From Halorientalis persicus (lineage in GTDB: Archaea; Halobacteriota; Halobacteria; Halobacteriales; Haloarculaceae), in assembly GCF_900110215.1 (NCBI RefSeq), contig NZ_FOCX01000001.1, positions 310,148-374,147 on the forward strand: 64,000 nucleotides of DNA. The letters run 5' to 3'. Below the pieces are notes generated by a model, which saw nothing but the letters and a program-made list of their open reading frames with translations, did no database searches and was not told the origin of the DNA. Positions within the stretch are counted from its first letter, which is position 1; each line of letters starts with the position of its first letter. Shown one piece after another: positions 44,594-54,388 of the stretch. The position numbers and the translations under genes were made by a program.

Positions 44594-45547
44594 ATGCCGG
44601 AACTCGCCACCTTCGGAGAGACGATGTTGCGCCTGTCCCCGCCCGGCGACCAGCCGGTCGAGACGGCCGACTCCTTCGCGGTCCGGGCCGCCGGGGCCGA
44701 GAGCAACGTCGCCGTCGCGGCCCAGCGCCTCGGCGTCGAGTCGACCTGGCTCTCGAAACTCCCGGACTCGCCGCCCGGCCGCCGCGTGCTGACCGCGCTC
44801 CGTCAGCACGGCGTCGACCCCGCCGTCGTCCTGACCGAGGCGGGGCGGCAGGGGACCTACTACCTCGAGAGCGCCGACCCGCCCCGCGGCCGGACCGTGA
44901 TCTACGACCGCGAGGGGGCGGCCGTCCGGACCGCGACGGCCGCGGAGTTACCCACCGAACACGTCGAGCGTGCCGACGCCTTCCACACGACCGGCATCAC
45001 GCCCGCGCTCTCGGACACGCTGGCGACCACGACCGCGGACCTGCTCGACATCGCTCGGGACGCGGGCACGACGACCGCGTTCGACCTGAACTACCGGTCG
45101 AAGCTCTGGTCGCCCGAGGCGGCCCGGGAGACGGTCACCGACCTGCTGGACCGCGTCGACCTGTTCGTCGTCGCTGACAGGGACGCCGAGACCGTCCTCG
45201 GACTGGCGGGGTCACCGGTCGAGACGGCCGAACGGCTCGACGCGGACTACGACTTCGAGACGGTCGTGGTGACCCGCGGCGACGAGGGCGCGGTCGCGGT
45301 CCACGACGGCCAGACTCACGAACAGCCGGCGATCCCCGCGAGCGACGCCCACCCCGTCGGGACCGGCGACGCCTTCGTCGGCGGGTTCCTCGCCAGCCGT
45401 CTCCAGGGCGGAACCGTCCCGGACGCACTGGCCTACGGCACGGCGACGGCGGCACTGAAACGCACGGTCCCGGGCGACATGGCCGTCGTCACGCCCGAGG
45501 CCGTCGAGCGCGCGCTCGCGGACGAGAGCGGGCGGATCGAGCGGTAA
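44594..45547 (+). CDS. kdgK: 2-keto-3-deoxygluconate kinase (PfkB family)
   Basis: Phosphorylates KDG to KDPG in the semi-phosphorylative Entner-Doudoroff path. The 317 residues have the PfkB N-terminal GETMLRLSPPGDQPV, the sugar-contact AAGAESNVAVAAQRLG, FDLNYRSKLW, and the catalytic VGTGDAFVGGFLASRL near residue 254. The other pathway enzymes lie later in the window (sugar-acid dehydratase, KDG aldolase). Substrate is inferred from family and context; another ketose or sugar acid is possible. Confidence 0.88.
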   Translation: MPELATFGETMLRLSPPGDQPVETADSFAVRAAGAESNVAVAAQRLGVESTWLSKLPDSPPGRRVLTALRQHGVDPAVVLTEAGRQGTYYLESADPPRGRTVIYDREGAAVRTATAAELPTEHVERADAFHTTGITPALSDTLATTTADLLDIARDAGTTTAFDLNYRSKLWSPEAARETVTDLLDRVDLFVVADRDAETVLGLAGSPVETAERLDADYDFETVVVTRGDEGAVAVHDGQTHEQPAIPASDAHPVGTGDAFVGGFLASRLQGGTVPDALAYGTATAALKRTVPGDMAVVTPEAVERALADESGRIER

Positions 45548-45575
45548 CCACGGGAGGTAGCCGGCCGGAACGGGA

Positions 45576-45597
45576 ACCACTCGGTCACAGGAGTGGT
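45576..45597. repeat. Hairpin between kdgK and pyk
   Basis: ACCACTC (45576-45582) and GAGTGGT (45591-45597), 7-bp stem, 8-base loop, 29 bases after the kdgK stop. It could be a processing or termination structure. Confidence 0.4.
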
Positions 45598-45674
45598 CGG
45601 CACGGCCCACAGAAGCTAACCGCCCGCGGTGAGAACCACCGGGGAGAACCGTGGGCAGCGACCACACCGAATCC

Positions 45675-47414
45675 ATGCGCAACGCAAAGATCGTCTGTAC
45701 CATCGGCCCGGCCTCGGACAGCCGCGAGCGACTGCGCGAGTTGATCGAGGCCGGGATGGACGTGGCACGGTTGAACGCCAGCCACGGCACCCCCGCGGAC
45801 CGCCGCGAGGCCATCGACCGCATCCGCGAGGTCGCCGGCGAGCTAGGGGCTCCCGTCGCCGTCATGTACGACCTCGCCGGTCCGGAGATCCGGACGGCCC
45901 CTACCGAGGACCCGATCCACGTCGAGACCGGGTCGACGGTCCGTTTTTCCGTCGGCGAGACCGCCACACCCGAAGAGATCTGGCTCTCGGCGTCCGTCGC
46001 GGCCGCCCAGCCCGGCGACCGCGTGTTGCTCGACGACGGCCGCATCGAGACCGTCGTCGAGGACAGCGGCGAGGAAGCCGTGACCGCCCGCGTCGAGGAC
46101 GGCGGCGACCTCGCCGGGAACAAGGGCGTCAACGTCCCCGGCGTCGATCTGGGCCTGCCGGTCGTGACCGAGCAGGACCGCCGGGACATCGCGGTCGCCG
46201 TCGACCGGGACGTGGAGTTCGTCGCGGCCAGTTTCGTCCGGAGCGGCGACGACGTCTACGAGGTCGCCGAGGCCATCGACGACGCTGGCGGCGACATCCC
46301 CGTGGTCGCCAAAATCGAGCGCGCCGACGCGGTCGCGAACATCGAGGCCATCGCCGACGAGGCCGCGGGGGTCATGGTCGCCCGCGGCGACCTCGGCGTC
46401 GAGTGTCCGATGGAGGAAGTCCCCTTGATCCAGAAACGAGTGATCCGGCAATGCCACCGCGCTGGCGTGCCCGTCATCACCGCGACGGAGATGCTGGACT
46501 CGATGGTCCACGAGCGCCGGCCGACCCGCGCGGAGGCCTCGGACGTGGCCAACGCCGTGCTCGACGGTACCGACGCCGTCATGCTGTCGGGCGAGACCGC
46601 CATCGGCGACCATCCCCGGACCGTGGTGGAGACGATGGACCGTATCGTCCGGGACGTCGAGGGCAGCGCGGAGTACGCCGAGTCCCGCGAACAGCGGGTC
46701 CCACCGGCCGGCGAGAGCCGGACCGACGCGCTGGCCCGGTCGGCGCGCTTTCTGGCCCGTGACGTGGGGGCGAGCGCCATCGTCGCGGCCTCCGAGTCGG
46801 GCTACACCGCCCGGAAGGCCGCCAAGTACCGCCCGGATATGCCCATCGTCGCCGCGACGCCGAGCGAGCGCGTCCGCCGACAGCTCTCGCTGTCGTGGGG
46901 CATCCAACCGGAGTACGCCAGCTACACCGACGACGGGGCGAACGCGGTGATCCAGACGGCGGTGCAGTCGGCCATCGACGCGGGCGTGGTCGACCCCGGC
47001 GAGACCGTGGTGGTGCTGGCGGGCATGATGACCGAACTCGACGGACTGGACACCGCCAACACGCTCAAGGTCCACGTCGCCGCCGAGACCCTCGTCTCGG
47101 GCCGCTCGGTCGTCGACGGGGTGGTGTCGGGTCCGGTCTTCCACGTCGAGGACGGCGATCTCGGCGGGATGCCCGAGGGGGCGATCATCGCAGTGCCGGC
47201 CGACTTCGACGGCGAGTTCGCGGGTGACCTCTCGGCGGTCGGCGGCATCGTGACCGCCCACGAGGGCGTGACGGGCTACGCCGCCATCGTCGCCCGTGAA
47301 CTGGGCGTCCCGACCATCGCCGACGCGGACCTCACCGATGTCGAGGTGGGCACCGACGTGACGCTGGACGGCGAGCGCGGCGTGGTCTACGCCGACCGAA
47401 TCACGGAGCGGTGA
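45675..47414 (+). CDS. pyk: Pyruvate kinase with C-terminal PEP-utiliser-like domain
   Basis: Makes pyruvate and ATP from PEP. The 579 residues hold the A/B/C domains (RNAKIVCTIGPAS, MYDLAGPEIRT, VAKIERADAVANIE, ITATEMLDSMV) and an extra C-terminal domain of about 100 residues (from VSGPVFHVEDGDLGGMPEG). That domain matches the mobile PEP-utiliser domain of some bacterial pyruvate kinases. Its usual TSHAAI phosphohistidine motif reads TGYAAI here, so the histidine is replaced and the domain is probably regulatory or structural. The ATG of MRNAKI is chosen over a GTG at 45651. Confidence 0.95.
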   Translation: MRNAKIVCTIGPASDSRERLRELIEAGMDVARLNASHGTPADRREAIDRIREVAGELGAPVAVMYDLAGPEIRTAPTEDPIHVETGSTVRFSVGETATPEEIWLSASVAAAQPGDRVLLDDGRIETVVEDSGEEAVTARVEDGGDLAGNKGVNVPGVDLGLPVVTEQDRRDIAVAVDRDVEFVAASFVRSGDDVYEVAEAIDDAGGDIPVVAKIERADAVANIEAIADEAAGVMVARGDLGVECPMEEVPLIQKRVIRQCHRAGVPVITATEMLDSMVHERRPTRAEASDVANAVLDGTDAVMLSGETAIGDHPRTVVETMDRIVRDVEGSAEYAESREQRVPPAGESRTDALARSARFLARDVGASAIVAASESGYTARKAAKYRPDMPIVAATPSERVRRQLSLSWGIQPEYASYTDDGANAVIQTAVQSAIDAGVVDPGETVVVLAGMMTELDGLDTANTLKVHVAAETLVSGRSVVDGVVSGPVFHVEDGDLGGMPEGAIIAVPADFDGEFAGDLSAVGGIVTAHEGVTGYAAIVARELGVPTIADADLTDVEVGTDVTLDGERGVVYADRITER

Positions 47415-47531
47415 CGAGCACGGGGTGGGCCGGTGGACTCGCCCGTCCGTGCGGGGTCGTTGCTGGTTGCTCACGAGCGCACCCCGGAGCGGACGGTCTT
47501 AAGTGCGCGCCGGGCCACCGTACAGGCGAGA

Positions 47532-48497
47532 ATGTACGCGGGAGTGGACCTCGGGGCGACGAACCTCCGGGCGGTCGTCACGGACGTGGAGGGACGGGTC
47601 CTCGGCCGGGATCGTCGCTCGACGCCCCAGAACGAGGGGGGCATCGCCGTCACGGAGAGCGTCCTCGACGCGCTCCGGGCGGCCTGCGAGGCGGCCGGCA
47701 CGACGACCACCCGGATCACTGCCGTCGGGATCGGCTCGATCGGCCCGCTGGACACCGCGGCCGGAGCCGTCGAGAACCCCGTGAACGTCGACGGCGCGGA
47801 CCGGATTCCACTGGTGGGACCGGTCCAAAACCTCGTCGACAGCGACGCCGTCTACCTCCACAACGACGCCAACGCCGGCGTGCTGGCCGAGCGGTTCTAC
47901 GCCGACCGCGCGCCCGACGACATGGTCTACCTGACGATCTCGTCGGGAATCGGCGCGGGCGTCTGTGTCGACGGCCAGTTGCTCTCGGGGTGGGACGGCA
48001 ACGCGGGCGAGATCGGCCACGTCGCGCTGGACTCGGAGGGCCCCGTCACCTGTGGCTGTGGCGGCACGGGTCACTGGGAGGCCTTCTGTTCCGGCGAGAA
48101 CATCCCCGAATACGCACGAGTCATCCACGATCGGGAGGGGATCGAGACCGATCTCCCGCTGGCGGCCGACGAGTTCGGCGCGGCGGCCGTGTTCGAGGCC
48201 GCCGGTAGGGACCCCCTCGCGGATCGTGTGCTAGAGCGACTGGCCCACTGGAACAGTCACGGTATCGCGACTATCGTCCACGCCTACGCGCCGATCACGA
48301 TTTCCGTGGGCGGTGCGGTGGCGCTGAACAACCCCGAACTGGTCCTCGATCCCGTCCGCGAGCGCCTGCCCGACCTGGTGGTCTCGAACGTGCCCGAGAT
48401 CCGGCTGACCGAGTACGGCGACGATATCGTGGTGAAAGGGGCAGTCGCGAGTGCGATGACCGCTGGCACTGGTGATCGGGGGCGGATTCGGAGATGA
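47532..48497 (+). CDS. ROK-family glucokinase
   Basis: Phosphorylates glucose (or a related hexose) with ATP. The 321 residues show DLGATNLRAVV, the HNDANAGVLAERFY segment, GNAGEIGHVALD, and a zinc motif CGCGGTGHWEAFCSG that defines ROK proteins. It lacks an N-terminal HTH, so it is an enzyme rather than a repressor. It follows pyk by 117 bases with its own TTAAGT promoter-like run near 47498. Sugar specificity not determined. Confidence 0.88.
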   Translation: MYAGVDLGATNLRAVVTDVEGRVLGRDRRSTPQNEGGIAVTESVLDALRAACEAAGTTTTRITAVGIGSIGPLDTAAGAVENPVNVDGADRIPLVGPVQNLVDSDAVYLHNDANAGVLAERFYADRAPDDMVYLTISSGIGAGVCVDGQLLSGWDGNAGEIGHVALDSEGPVTCGCGGTGHWEAFCSGENIPEYARVIHDREGIETDLPLAADEFGAAAVFEAAGRDPLADRVLERLAHWNSHGIATIVHAYAPITISVGGAVALNNPELVLDPVRERLPDLVVSNVPEIRLTEYGDDIVVKGAVASAMTAGTGDRGRIRR

Positions 48498-48501
48498 ACA
48501 C

Positions 48502-49668
48502 TCAGTCCCCGTCCCGGCGGTCGTAGAGGCGACGGAAGACGGCGGTCGGGAAGCGGGGTTCGACGCGGCTGGGCGGGCGGCCGTGGTCGCCGGCGGCGTC
48601 ACTGCGAACGCGTTCGACGACGCCGGTTTCGGCGAGTTCGTAGAGGAATCGCTTGACGGTCCCCGGGGAGAGGTCGACCCGGGCGGTGATGGCGTCGGTG
48701 GCGGCGTCGACGGAGGCGCGCTCGTCGTCGTCCAGATCGACCAGCACGCGGCAGACGCGCTGGCGGTTGTCGGGGAGGGCGACGACCCGGCCGAGTGCAC
48801 AGGACGGGCGGGGCACGTCGTCGATGGCGGCGGTGATGTCCGCGGCGTGGACGCGAGCGCGGTCGGCCGCGGCGGCGCGGTCGGCGGCCCCGAACAGCAC
48901 CGCGAGGGCGTCGTGGGCGTCGCCGTCGGCCCAGTCGGCGATCCGTCGGACCCCCTCGTGTTCAATGGCCCGGTCGGCCAACCCGGCCGAGGCGCGACTC
49001 GTCAGCACGTCCGCCAGCGCGTGCCGGCGGTAGGCCGGAATCTCGATGCGCTCGGGCGGGGGCGACGCGTCGAGGGCGGCCGGTTCGGGTCGCCCGACAG
49101 CCACCCACGAGAGGCGGGCGAGCGGCGAGAGGTGGTCGGCGACGGTCGCCAGGTCCGGCGTCGTGGGTTCGCCGACGTGATCGACGGCGACGACGACCGC
49201 GCGACCGCCAGCGAGTTCGCGGGCGAGGCGGTCCCGGAGCCGGTCGGTCCCGACGCCACGAGTCGGGACCCGTTCGTCGACGAGGGCGTCGAGGACGGCC
49301 CGATAGAGGCCGAAGGGGCTGTCGGCGGTTCGGGCGTCGACGGCCACGAACGCGAGGTCGCCGCCGGTGTCGGCGCGGGTCGCGGTGTGGATCACGGTGG
49401 ACGAGCCAGTGACCTGGGCCGAGAGGTGGTCGAACAGCGCGGTCACGACTGCGGACTTGCCCGCACCCGCCGGCCCCCAGACGTAGGCGTCGGGCGGGAG
49501 GTCGCCGTCGAAGACCGGATCGAGGTAGTCCAGCAGGCGTTCGAGGATCGGGCCCCGGCCGGTCGGGTCGGGGACGTGCGAGACGGGACTGATGGCGTCG
49601 TAATCCCGAACGAGCGGTGTGTCGCCGCTACTCTCGCGCCGTCGCCGGATGCGTTCTGTGAGGTCCAT
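48502..49668 (-). CDS. Orc1/Cdc6-like AAA ATPase
   Basis: A 388-residue AAA ATPase with C-terminal winged helix. Walker A is GPAGAGKSA (65-73), and the sensor-type segment is SWVAVGRPEPAAL. Walker B reads RAVVVAVDHVGEP, with His after the Asp where Orc1/Cdc6 usually has Glu. The C-terminal domain is a winged helix (DAITARVDLSPGTVKRFLYE). It is shorter than most and no repeated origin-recognition boxes were seen near it, so it may be an orphan Orc1/Cdc6-type protein rather than an initiator. Starts 9 bases from glpK's stop, in the same direction. Confidence 0.75.
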   Translation of the reverse strand: MDLTERIRRRRESSGDTPLVRDYDAISPVSHVPDPTGRGPILERLLDYLDPVFDGDLPPDAYVWGPAGAGKSAVVTALFDHLSAQVTGSSTVIHTATRADTGGDLAFVAVDARTADSPFGLYRAVLDALVDERVPTRGVGTDRLRDRLARELAGGRAVVVAVDHVGEPTTPDLATVADHLSPLARLSWVAVGRPEPAALDASPPPERIEIPAYRRHALADVLTSRASAGLADRAIEHEGVRRIADWADGDAHDALAVLFGAADRAAAADRARVHAADITAAIDDVPRPSCALGRVVALPDNRQRVCRVLVDLDDDERASVDAATDAITARVDLSPGTVKRFLYELAETGVVERVRSDAAGDHGRPPSRVEPRFPTAVFRRLYDRRDGD

Positions 49669-49676
49669 GTCGGGAC

Positions 49677-51218
49677 TCAGTCACCACCCTCCTGGGCCCA
49701 GTCTTTCGAGCGCTCGACGGCGTCGTGCCAGCGCTCGAAGCGGGCGTCGGCGTCGGACCGGTCCATCTCGGGAGCGAACTCGGCGTCGACGTGCCAGTTG
49801 TTTCTGAGTTCGGCCAGCGAGTCCCAGTAGCCGACCGCGAGGCCGGCGGCGTAGGCGGCCCCCAGCGCGGTCGTCTCGTCGACCTCCGGCCGGACGATCT
49901 CGGTGCCGATGATGTCCGATTGCAGTTGACAGAGGAAGTTGTTCTTGACCGCACCGCCGTCGACTCGCAAACTCCCCATCTCGACGCCGGCGTCGGCCTC
50001 CATGGCCTCGGCCACGTCGCGAGTCTGGTAGGCGATGGCCTCCAGGGTCGCGCGGACGATGTGTTCGCGTCGCGTCCCGCGAGTCATGCCGACGATGGTC
50101 CCGCGGGCGCGGCCGTCCCAGTGCGGTGCGCCGAGGCCGGTGAACGCGGGAACGACGTAGACGCCATCGGTCCCGTCGACCGAGCGGGCGAGTTCCGCGG
50201 TCTCGGCCGGACTCGATATCAGGTCCACGTCTTCGAGCCACTCGATGGCCGCACCGGTGACGAAGATCGACCCCTCCAGCGCGTACTGGACGGGTCCGCC
50301 CGAGCGCTGGAATCCGACGGTCGTCAGCAGGCCGTGATCGCTCTCGACGGCCTGCTCGCCGGTGTTCATCAGGAAGAAGGACCCGGTGCCGTAGGTATTC
50401 TTGGCGTCGCCGGCGTCGAAGCAGGTCTGGCCGAACAGGGCGGCCTGCTGGTCGCCCAGCGCGCCCGCGACCGGGACGGACGTGCCGAGGAAACCGTCGG
50501 GATCGGTGTACCCGTAGTGATTCTCGTCGGAGGACGGCCGGACCTCGGGCAACATCGCTCGCGGGACGGAGAACTCGGCCAGTAAGTCCGCACACCACGC
50601 CATGTCGTGGACGTCGTACAGCATCGTCCACGAGGCGTTGGTCACGTCCGTGACGTGGTTCCCGGTGAGATTGTAGATCAGCCAGGCGTCGATGGTGCCG
50701 AGCAGGAGTTCGCCGGCCTCGGCGCGGTCCCGGACGTCTTCCGTTCGAGTGCGCTCCATCTTGATCGGGTCGGCGTTGTCCAGCAACCACTCGGCTTTCG
50801 TCGCCGAGAAGTAGGCGTCCGCTTCCAACCCGGTCTTCTCGCGGATCCACTCGAGTTTCCCCTCGGCCTCCAGGCGCTCGACGCGGTCCGTCGTCCGGCG
50901 GTCCTGCCAGACGATGGCGTTGTGGATCGGATCGCCCGTCTCGGCGTCCCAGACGACCGTCGTCTCGCGCTGGTTGGTGATGCCAAGCGCCGCGAGCTGG
51001 GTGGCGTCCAGCCCCGCCTCCTCCAGCGCCCGCGTGATGACCGTCTTGACGTTCTCCCAGATCTCGACGGCGTCGTGTTCGACCCAGCCGGGCTCCGGGT
51101 AGACCTGTTCGTGTTTCTCGTAGGCGTTGGCGACGACCTGCCCCCCGTGATCGAAGACCATGAACCGGGTCCCGGTCGTCCCCTGGTCGATCGCCCCGAC
51201 GTACGTGTTGGCTGTCAT
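49677..51218 (-). CDS. glpK: Glycerol kinase
   Basis: Converts glycerol to glycerol-3-phosphate. The 513 residues are the haloarchaeal GlpK form. Visible: GAIDQGTTGTRFMVF, GWVEHDAVEIWE, NQRETTVVWDAETG, QDRRT, and the sugar-kinase motif near MGSLRVDGGAVKNNFLCQLQ. Divergent from glpABC across a 214-base promoter region, so expressed with the glycerol-3-phosphate dehydrogenase. The Cdc6-like gene follows on the same strand, 8 bases on. Confidence 0.97.
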   Translation of the reverse strand: MTANTYVGAIDQGTTGTRFMVFDHGGQVVANAYEKHEQVYPEPGWVEHDAVEIWENVKTVITRALEEAGLDATQLAALGITNQRETTVVWDAETGDPIHNAIVWQDRRTTDRVERLEAEGKLEWIREKTGLEADAYFSATKAEWLLDNADPIKMERTRTEDVRDRAEAGELLLGTIDAWLIYNLTGNHVTDVTNASWTMLYDVHDMAWCADLLAEFSVPRAMLPEVRPSSDENHYGYTDPDGFLGTSVPVAGALGDQQAALFGQTCFDAGDAKNTYGTGSFFLMNTGEQAVESDHGLLTTVGFQRSGGPVQYALEGSIFVTGAAIEWLEDVDLISSPAETAELARSVDGTDGVYVVPAFTGLGAPHWDGRARGTIVGMTRGTRREHIVRATLEAIAYQTRDVAEAMEADAGVEMGSLRVDGGAVKNNFLCQLQSDIIGTEIVRPEVDETTALGAAYAAGLAVGYWDSLAELRNNWHVDAEFAPEMDRSDADARFERWHDAVERSKDWAQEGGD

Positions 51219-51247
51219 TGGTGTCTACAGCGCCACCGACGAGGTTC

Positions 51248-51279
51248 TTTACCGTCAGCAGCAGTATGGTGGTAAAAAT
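51248..51279. promoter_or_regulatory. Interrupted palindrome A in the glpK-glpA promoter region
   Basis: TTTACC (51248-51253), 17-base spacer, GGTAAA (51271-51276), continuing AAT. On the leftward strand the ATTTTTACC run lies about 55-60 bases before the glpK ATG and could be its TATA box, so the dyad would overlap the promoter. Confidence 0.5.
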
Positions 51280-51368
51280 CTTCAGCGGCTGGCTTAAACG
51301 TTGCGTAGCGGACCCCGGCGGAGGGGATCGACGGCCGGAGCGAGCGACCTGTCGCCATCGCCCCATAA

Positions 51369-51400
51369 TTTACTGACGGTCGGGTCGCTGCGGTAAAAAT
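51369..51400. promoter_or_regulatory. Interrupted palindrome B in the glpK-glpA promoter region
   Basis: TTTACT (51369-51374), 17-base spacer, GGTAAA (51392-51397), continuing AAT. It is the second copy of the dyad at 51248-51279 with the same spacer length. The GGTAAAAATATG run lies about 35 bases before the glpA ATG and would be its TATA box. Confidence 0.5.
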
Positions 51401-51432
51401 ATGTGCACGCGGTCCAAGTGACCGACAGTGCG

Positions 51433-53115
51433 ATGGGAGCAACACCGACGGTCCTGGTGATCGGCGGCGGCTCGACGGGCTGTGGCATCGCCCGAGATCT
51501 GGCGATGCGGGGCCTGTCGGTCACGCTCGTCGAGCAGGGCAACCTGACCCACGGGACGACCGGGCGGATGCACGGCCTGCTCCACAGCGGCGGCCGCTAC
51601 GCCGTGGCCGACCAGGCCAGCGCCCGGGAGTGTATCCAAGAGACCCGCGTCCTCGAAGATATCGCGAGCCACTGCGTCGAAGAGACCGGCGGGCTGTTCG
51701 TCAAACGCCCGGAAGACAGCGAGGCGTACTTCGAGCGGAAACTCCGGGGGTGTGCGGAGTGTGGAATCCCCACCGAAGTCCTCTCGGGTCGGGAGGCCCG
51801 ACAGCGCGAGCCCTATCTCGCCGCGGACGTGGACAAGGCCATCGCGGTGCCCGACGGGGCGGTCGACCCGTTCCGCCTCTGTGTCGCGAACGCCGCGAGC
51901 GCGCAGAACCACGGCGCACGCATCGAGACCCACGCCGAGGTGACCGACCTGCTCGTCGAGGCCGGCGAAGTCGTCGGCGCGGAGGTGACCCACGAGAGCG
52001 GTCCAGGCAAACGGACCCACGGGAAGGCGGGCACCACGGAGGAAATCGAGGCCGACCACGTGATCAACGCGACGGGCGCGTGGGCCGGCCGGATCGGCGA
52101 CATGGCCGGCCTCGACGTGAACGTCCGCCCCTCGAAGGGCGTGATGACCGTCATGAACGTCCGGCAGGTCGACACCGTCATCAACCGCTGTATCCCGAAG
52201 GGCAACGCCGACATCGTCGTGCCCCACGAGACGACCTGCATCCTCGGGACGACCGACGAGGAGGTCGAAGACCCCGAGGACTACCCCGAGGCGGAGTGGG
52301 AGGTGGACCTGATGATCGACGAACTGTCGAAACTCCTCCCCGTCCTGCAGGAGGCCCGGACCATCCGATCCTACTGGGGCGTGCGCCCGCTGTACGAACC
52401 GCCCGGCTCGGGCACGGCGGACTCGGAAGACATCACGCGGGATTTCTTCCTGCTCGACCACGCCGACCGGGACGGCCTGCCGGGACTCACCACCATCGTC
52501 GGCGGGAAGTTCACCACCTACCGCATGATGGCCGAGGAGCTCAGCGATCACGTCTGTGATCGACTGGGCGTCTCGGCGGCCTGCCGGACGGCTGACGTGC
52601 CCCTGCCCGGGAGCCGCGACGAGCGCGTCCTCGACGACGCGATGGACGAGTTCGGGCTGACCTCGCCGGTCGCCCGCCGGAGCAAACAGCGACTCGGCGA
52701 CCGCGCGCCCGACGTGCTGGACACCGACGACCCGAACCCCGTGGTCTGTTCCTGCGAGGGCGTCACCCGCGCGGAGCTACAGGACGCCATCGCGGGGTCG
52801 GGGACCGACCTCAACGCGGTTCGCATCCGGACCCGCGCGTCGATGGGCAACTGTCAGGGCGGGTTCTGCGCCCACGCGATGGCCGACGAGCTCCACCCCG
52901 AGTACGACGCCGAACAGGCGAGCGCGGCACTGGACGACCTCTACCAGGAGCGCTGGAAGGGCCAGCGCCACGCGCTGTGGGGCGAACAGCTCTCCCAGGC
53001 GATGCTCACCTACGCGCTCCACGCGACGACGATGAATCGGGATGAGGGAGGTATCGCCGCCGACGAGACCGTCGACTTCGCCGCCTTCGACGGAGGTACC
53101 CCCGATGGCGATTGA
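51433..53115 (+). CDS. glpA: Glycerol-3-phosphate dehydrogenase, FAD subunit A (anaerobic type)
   Basis: Oxidises glycerol-3-phosphate to DHAP, passing electrons via GlpB and GlpC to the respiratory chain. The 560 residues have [16 protein letters not shown] (FAD, about 8-23), [30 protein letters not shown], and a C-terminal BFD-like [2Fe-2S] domain ([21 protein letters not shown]). The ATG of MGATPT is preferred over a GTG at 51403. Overlaps glpB by 11 bases. Confidence 0.96.
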   Translation: MGATPTVLVIGGGSTGCGIARDLAMRGLSVTLVEQGNLTHGTTGRMHGLLHSGGRYAVADQASARECIQETRVLEDIASHCVEETGGLFVKRPEDSEAYFERKLRGCAECGIPTEVLSGREARQREPYLAADVDKAIAVPDGAVDPFRLCVANAASAQNHGARIETHAEVTDLLVEAGEVVGAEVTHESGPGKRTHGKAGTTEEIEADHVINATGAWAGRIGDMAGLDVNVRPSKGVMTVMNVRQVDTVINRCIPKGNADIVVPHETTCILGTTDEEVEDPEDYPEAEWEVDLMIDELSKLLPVLQEARTIRSYWGVRPLYEPPGSGTADSEDITRDFFLLDHADRDGLPGLTTIVGGKFTTYRMMAEELSDHVCDRLGVSAACRTADVPLPGSRDERVLDDAMDEFGLTSPVARRSKQRLGDRAPDVLDTDDPNPVVCSCEGVTRAELQDAIAGSGTDLNAVRIRTRASMGNCQGGFCAHAMADELHPEYDAEQASAALDDLYQERWKGQRHALWGEQLSQAMLTYALHATTMNRDEGGIAADETVDFAAFDGGTPDGD

Positions 53116-54388
53116 ACAGGACGTGCTGGTGATCGGCGGCGGACTGGCCGGCGTGACGGCGGCCGTCTCGGCCGCCCGGACCGGCGCGGACGTGCGCCTG
53201 GTCTCGTACAAACAGCCGACGCTCCGGCACGCCAGCGGCCTGATCGACGTGCTGGGCTACACACCCGACGGCGAGGGGCCACTGGTTGATCCCGTCGCCG
53301 CCCTCGACGACCTCCCCGAGGGCCACCCCTACGAGCGCGTCGGCGAGGACGCAGTTCGGGCCGGGCTGGCGCTATTCGACGACCTCGCGGGTGATACCTA
53401 CGAGGGCAACCACACCGAGCGTAACGCCCTGGTCCCGACCCAGGGCGGGCGCGTCAAGCCGACGGCACGCTATCCCGCGAGCACGGCGGCGGGACTGGCC
53501 AGCGACGAACGCGACGCTCTGCTGGTCGGGTTCGAACGACTGGTCGGATTCGACGCACCGCTGTCGGCCGCCCAACTGAACGCGGCCGGCGCGCCGTTCG
53601 AGGCCCGCGGCGCGACCGTCGAGTTTCCCGTGGAACTGAGTGCTGACCCGAAGGTGACTCGCTTCGCGCACCTGCTCGACCGGGACGAGGCCGGCGAGGA
53701 GAGCCAGGACGGGAGCGTCCGGCGGGCGCTGGCCGAGCGCGTCACGACCCACCTCGACGGCGAGGCGCGGGTCGGGTTTCCGGCCGTACTGGGCGACGAC
53801 CACCCCGAGGACGTGCGGGCCGCCCTTGAAACCCACCTCGGCGTCGACGTGTTCGAGGTCCCGATGGGGCCGCCGAGCCTCCCCGGCTTCCGACTGGAAG
53901 ACCGGCTCTACGACGCGCTGGACGCCGCGGGCGTCCGCATCGAGACCGGAAATCCCGTAGTGGGGTACGAGACGGACGGACGGGACGACGACCTGATCGA
54001 GGCAGTCACCGTCGACCGCAACGGTGCGACGGTCCCGTACGCGGCCGAGCAGTTCGTGCTGGCGACCGGCGGGCTGGTCGGGAAAGGCATCGACTCGGAT
54101 CGGGAGGGCGTCGCCGAGCCGATCTTCGACTGCCACGTCACCCACCCGCCGGACCGCTACGACTGGTTCGAAGACGACGCCTTCGGCGACCACCGCTTCG
54201 CCCGGTTCGGCGTCGCCCCCGACCGGGAGTTGCGGCCCCGTGATGCTCGGGGCACGGTCGAGTTCGACAACCTCCGGGCGGCGGGCGCGGTACTCGGCAA
54301 CTACGACTTCGCGGCCGAGAAGTCCGGCAGCGGCGTCTCGCTGGCGACGGGCCACGAGGCGGGCCGGCTGGCAGGTGATGATACGTGA
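53105..54388 (+). CDS. glpB: Glycerol-3-phosphate dehydrogenase, subunit B
   Basis: Flavoprotein subunit of the GlpABC complex. The 427 residues begin with [19 protein letters not shown] (dinucleotide-binding) and continue [19 protein letters not shown] and [14 protein letters not shown], ending [17 protein letters not shown]. Overlaps both neighbours: 11 bases with glpA and 4 with glpC (GTGA), so the three subunits are translationally coupled. Confidence 0.93.
   Translation: MAIEQDVLVIGGGLAGVTAAVSAARTGADVRLVSYKQPTLRHASGLIDVLGYTPDGEGPLVDPVAALDDLPEGHPYERVGEDAVRAGLALFDDLAGDTYEGNHTERNALVPTQGGRVKPTARYPASTAAGLASDERDALLVGFERLVGFDAPLSAAQLNAAGAPFEARGATVEFPVELSADPKVTRFAHLLDRDEAGEESQDGSVRRALAERVTTHLDGEARVGFPAVLGDDHPEDVRAALETHLGVDVFEVPMGPPSLPGFRLEDRLYDALDAAGVRIETGNPVVGYETDGRDDDLIEAVTVDRNGATVPYAAEQFVLATGGLVGKGIDSDREGVAEPIFDCHVTHPPDRYDWFEDDAFGDHRFARFGVAPDRELRPRDARGTVEFDNLRAAGAVLGNYDFAAEKSGSGVSLATGHEAGRLAGDDT

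Noticed and set aside
48502..49676. Replication origin near the Cdc6-like gene
   Set aside because: There is no long AT-rich gap or repeated origin-recognition motif; the gene lies 8 bases from glpK.
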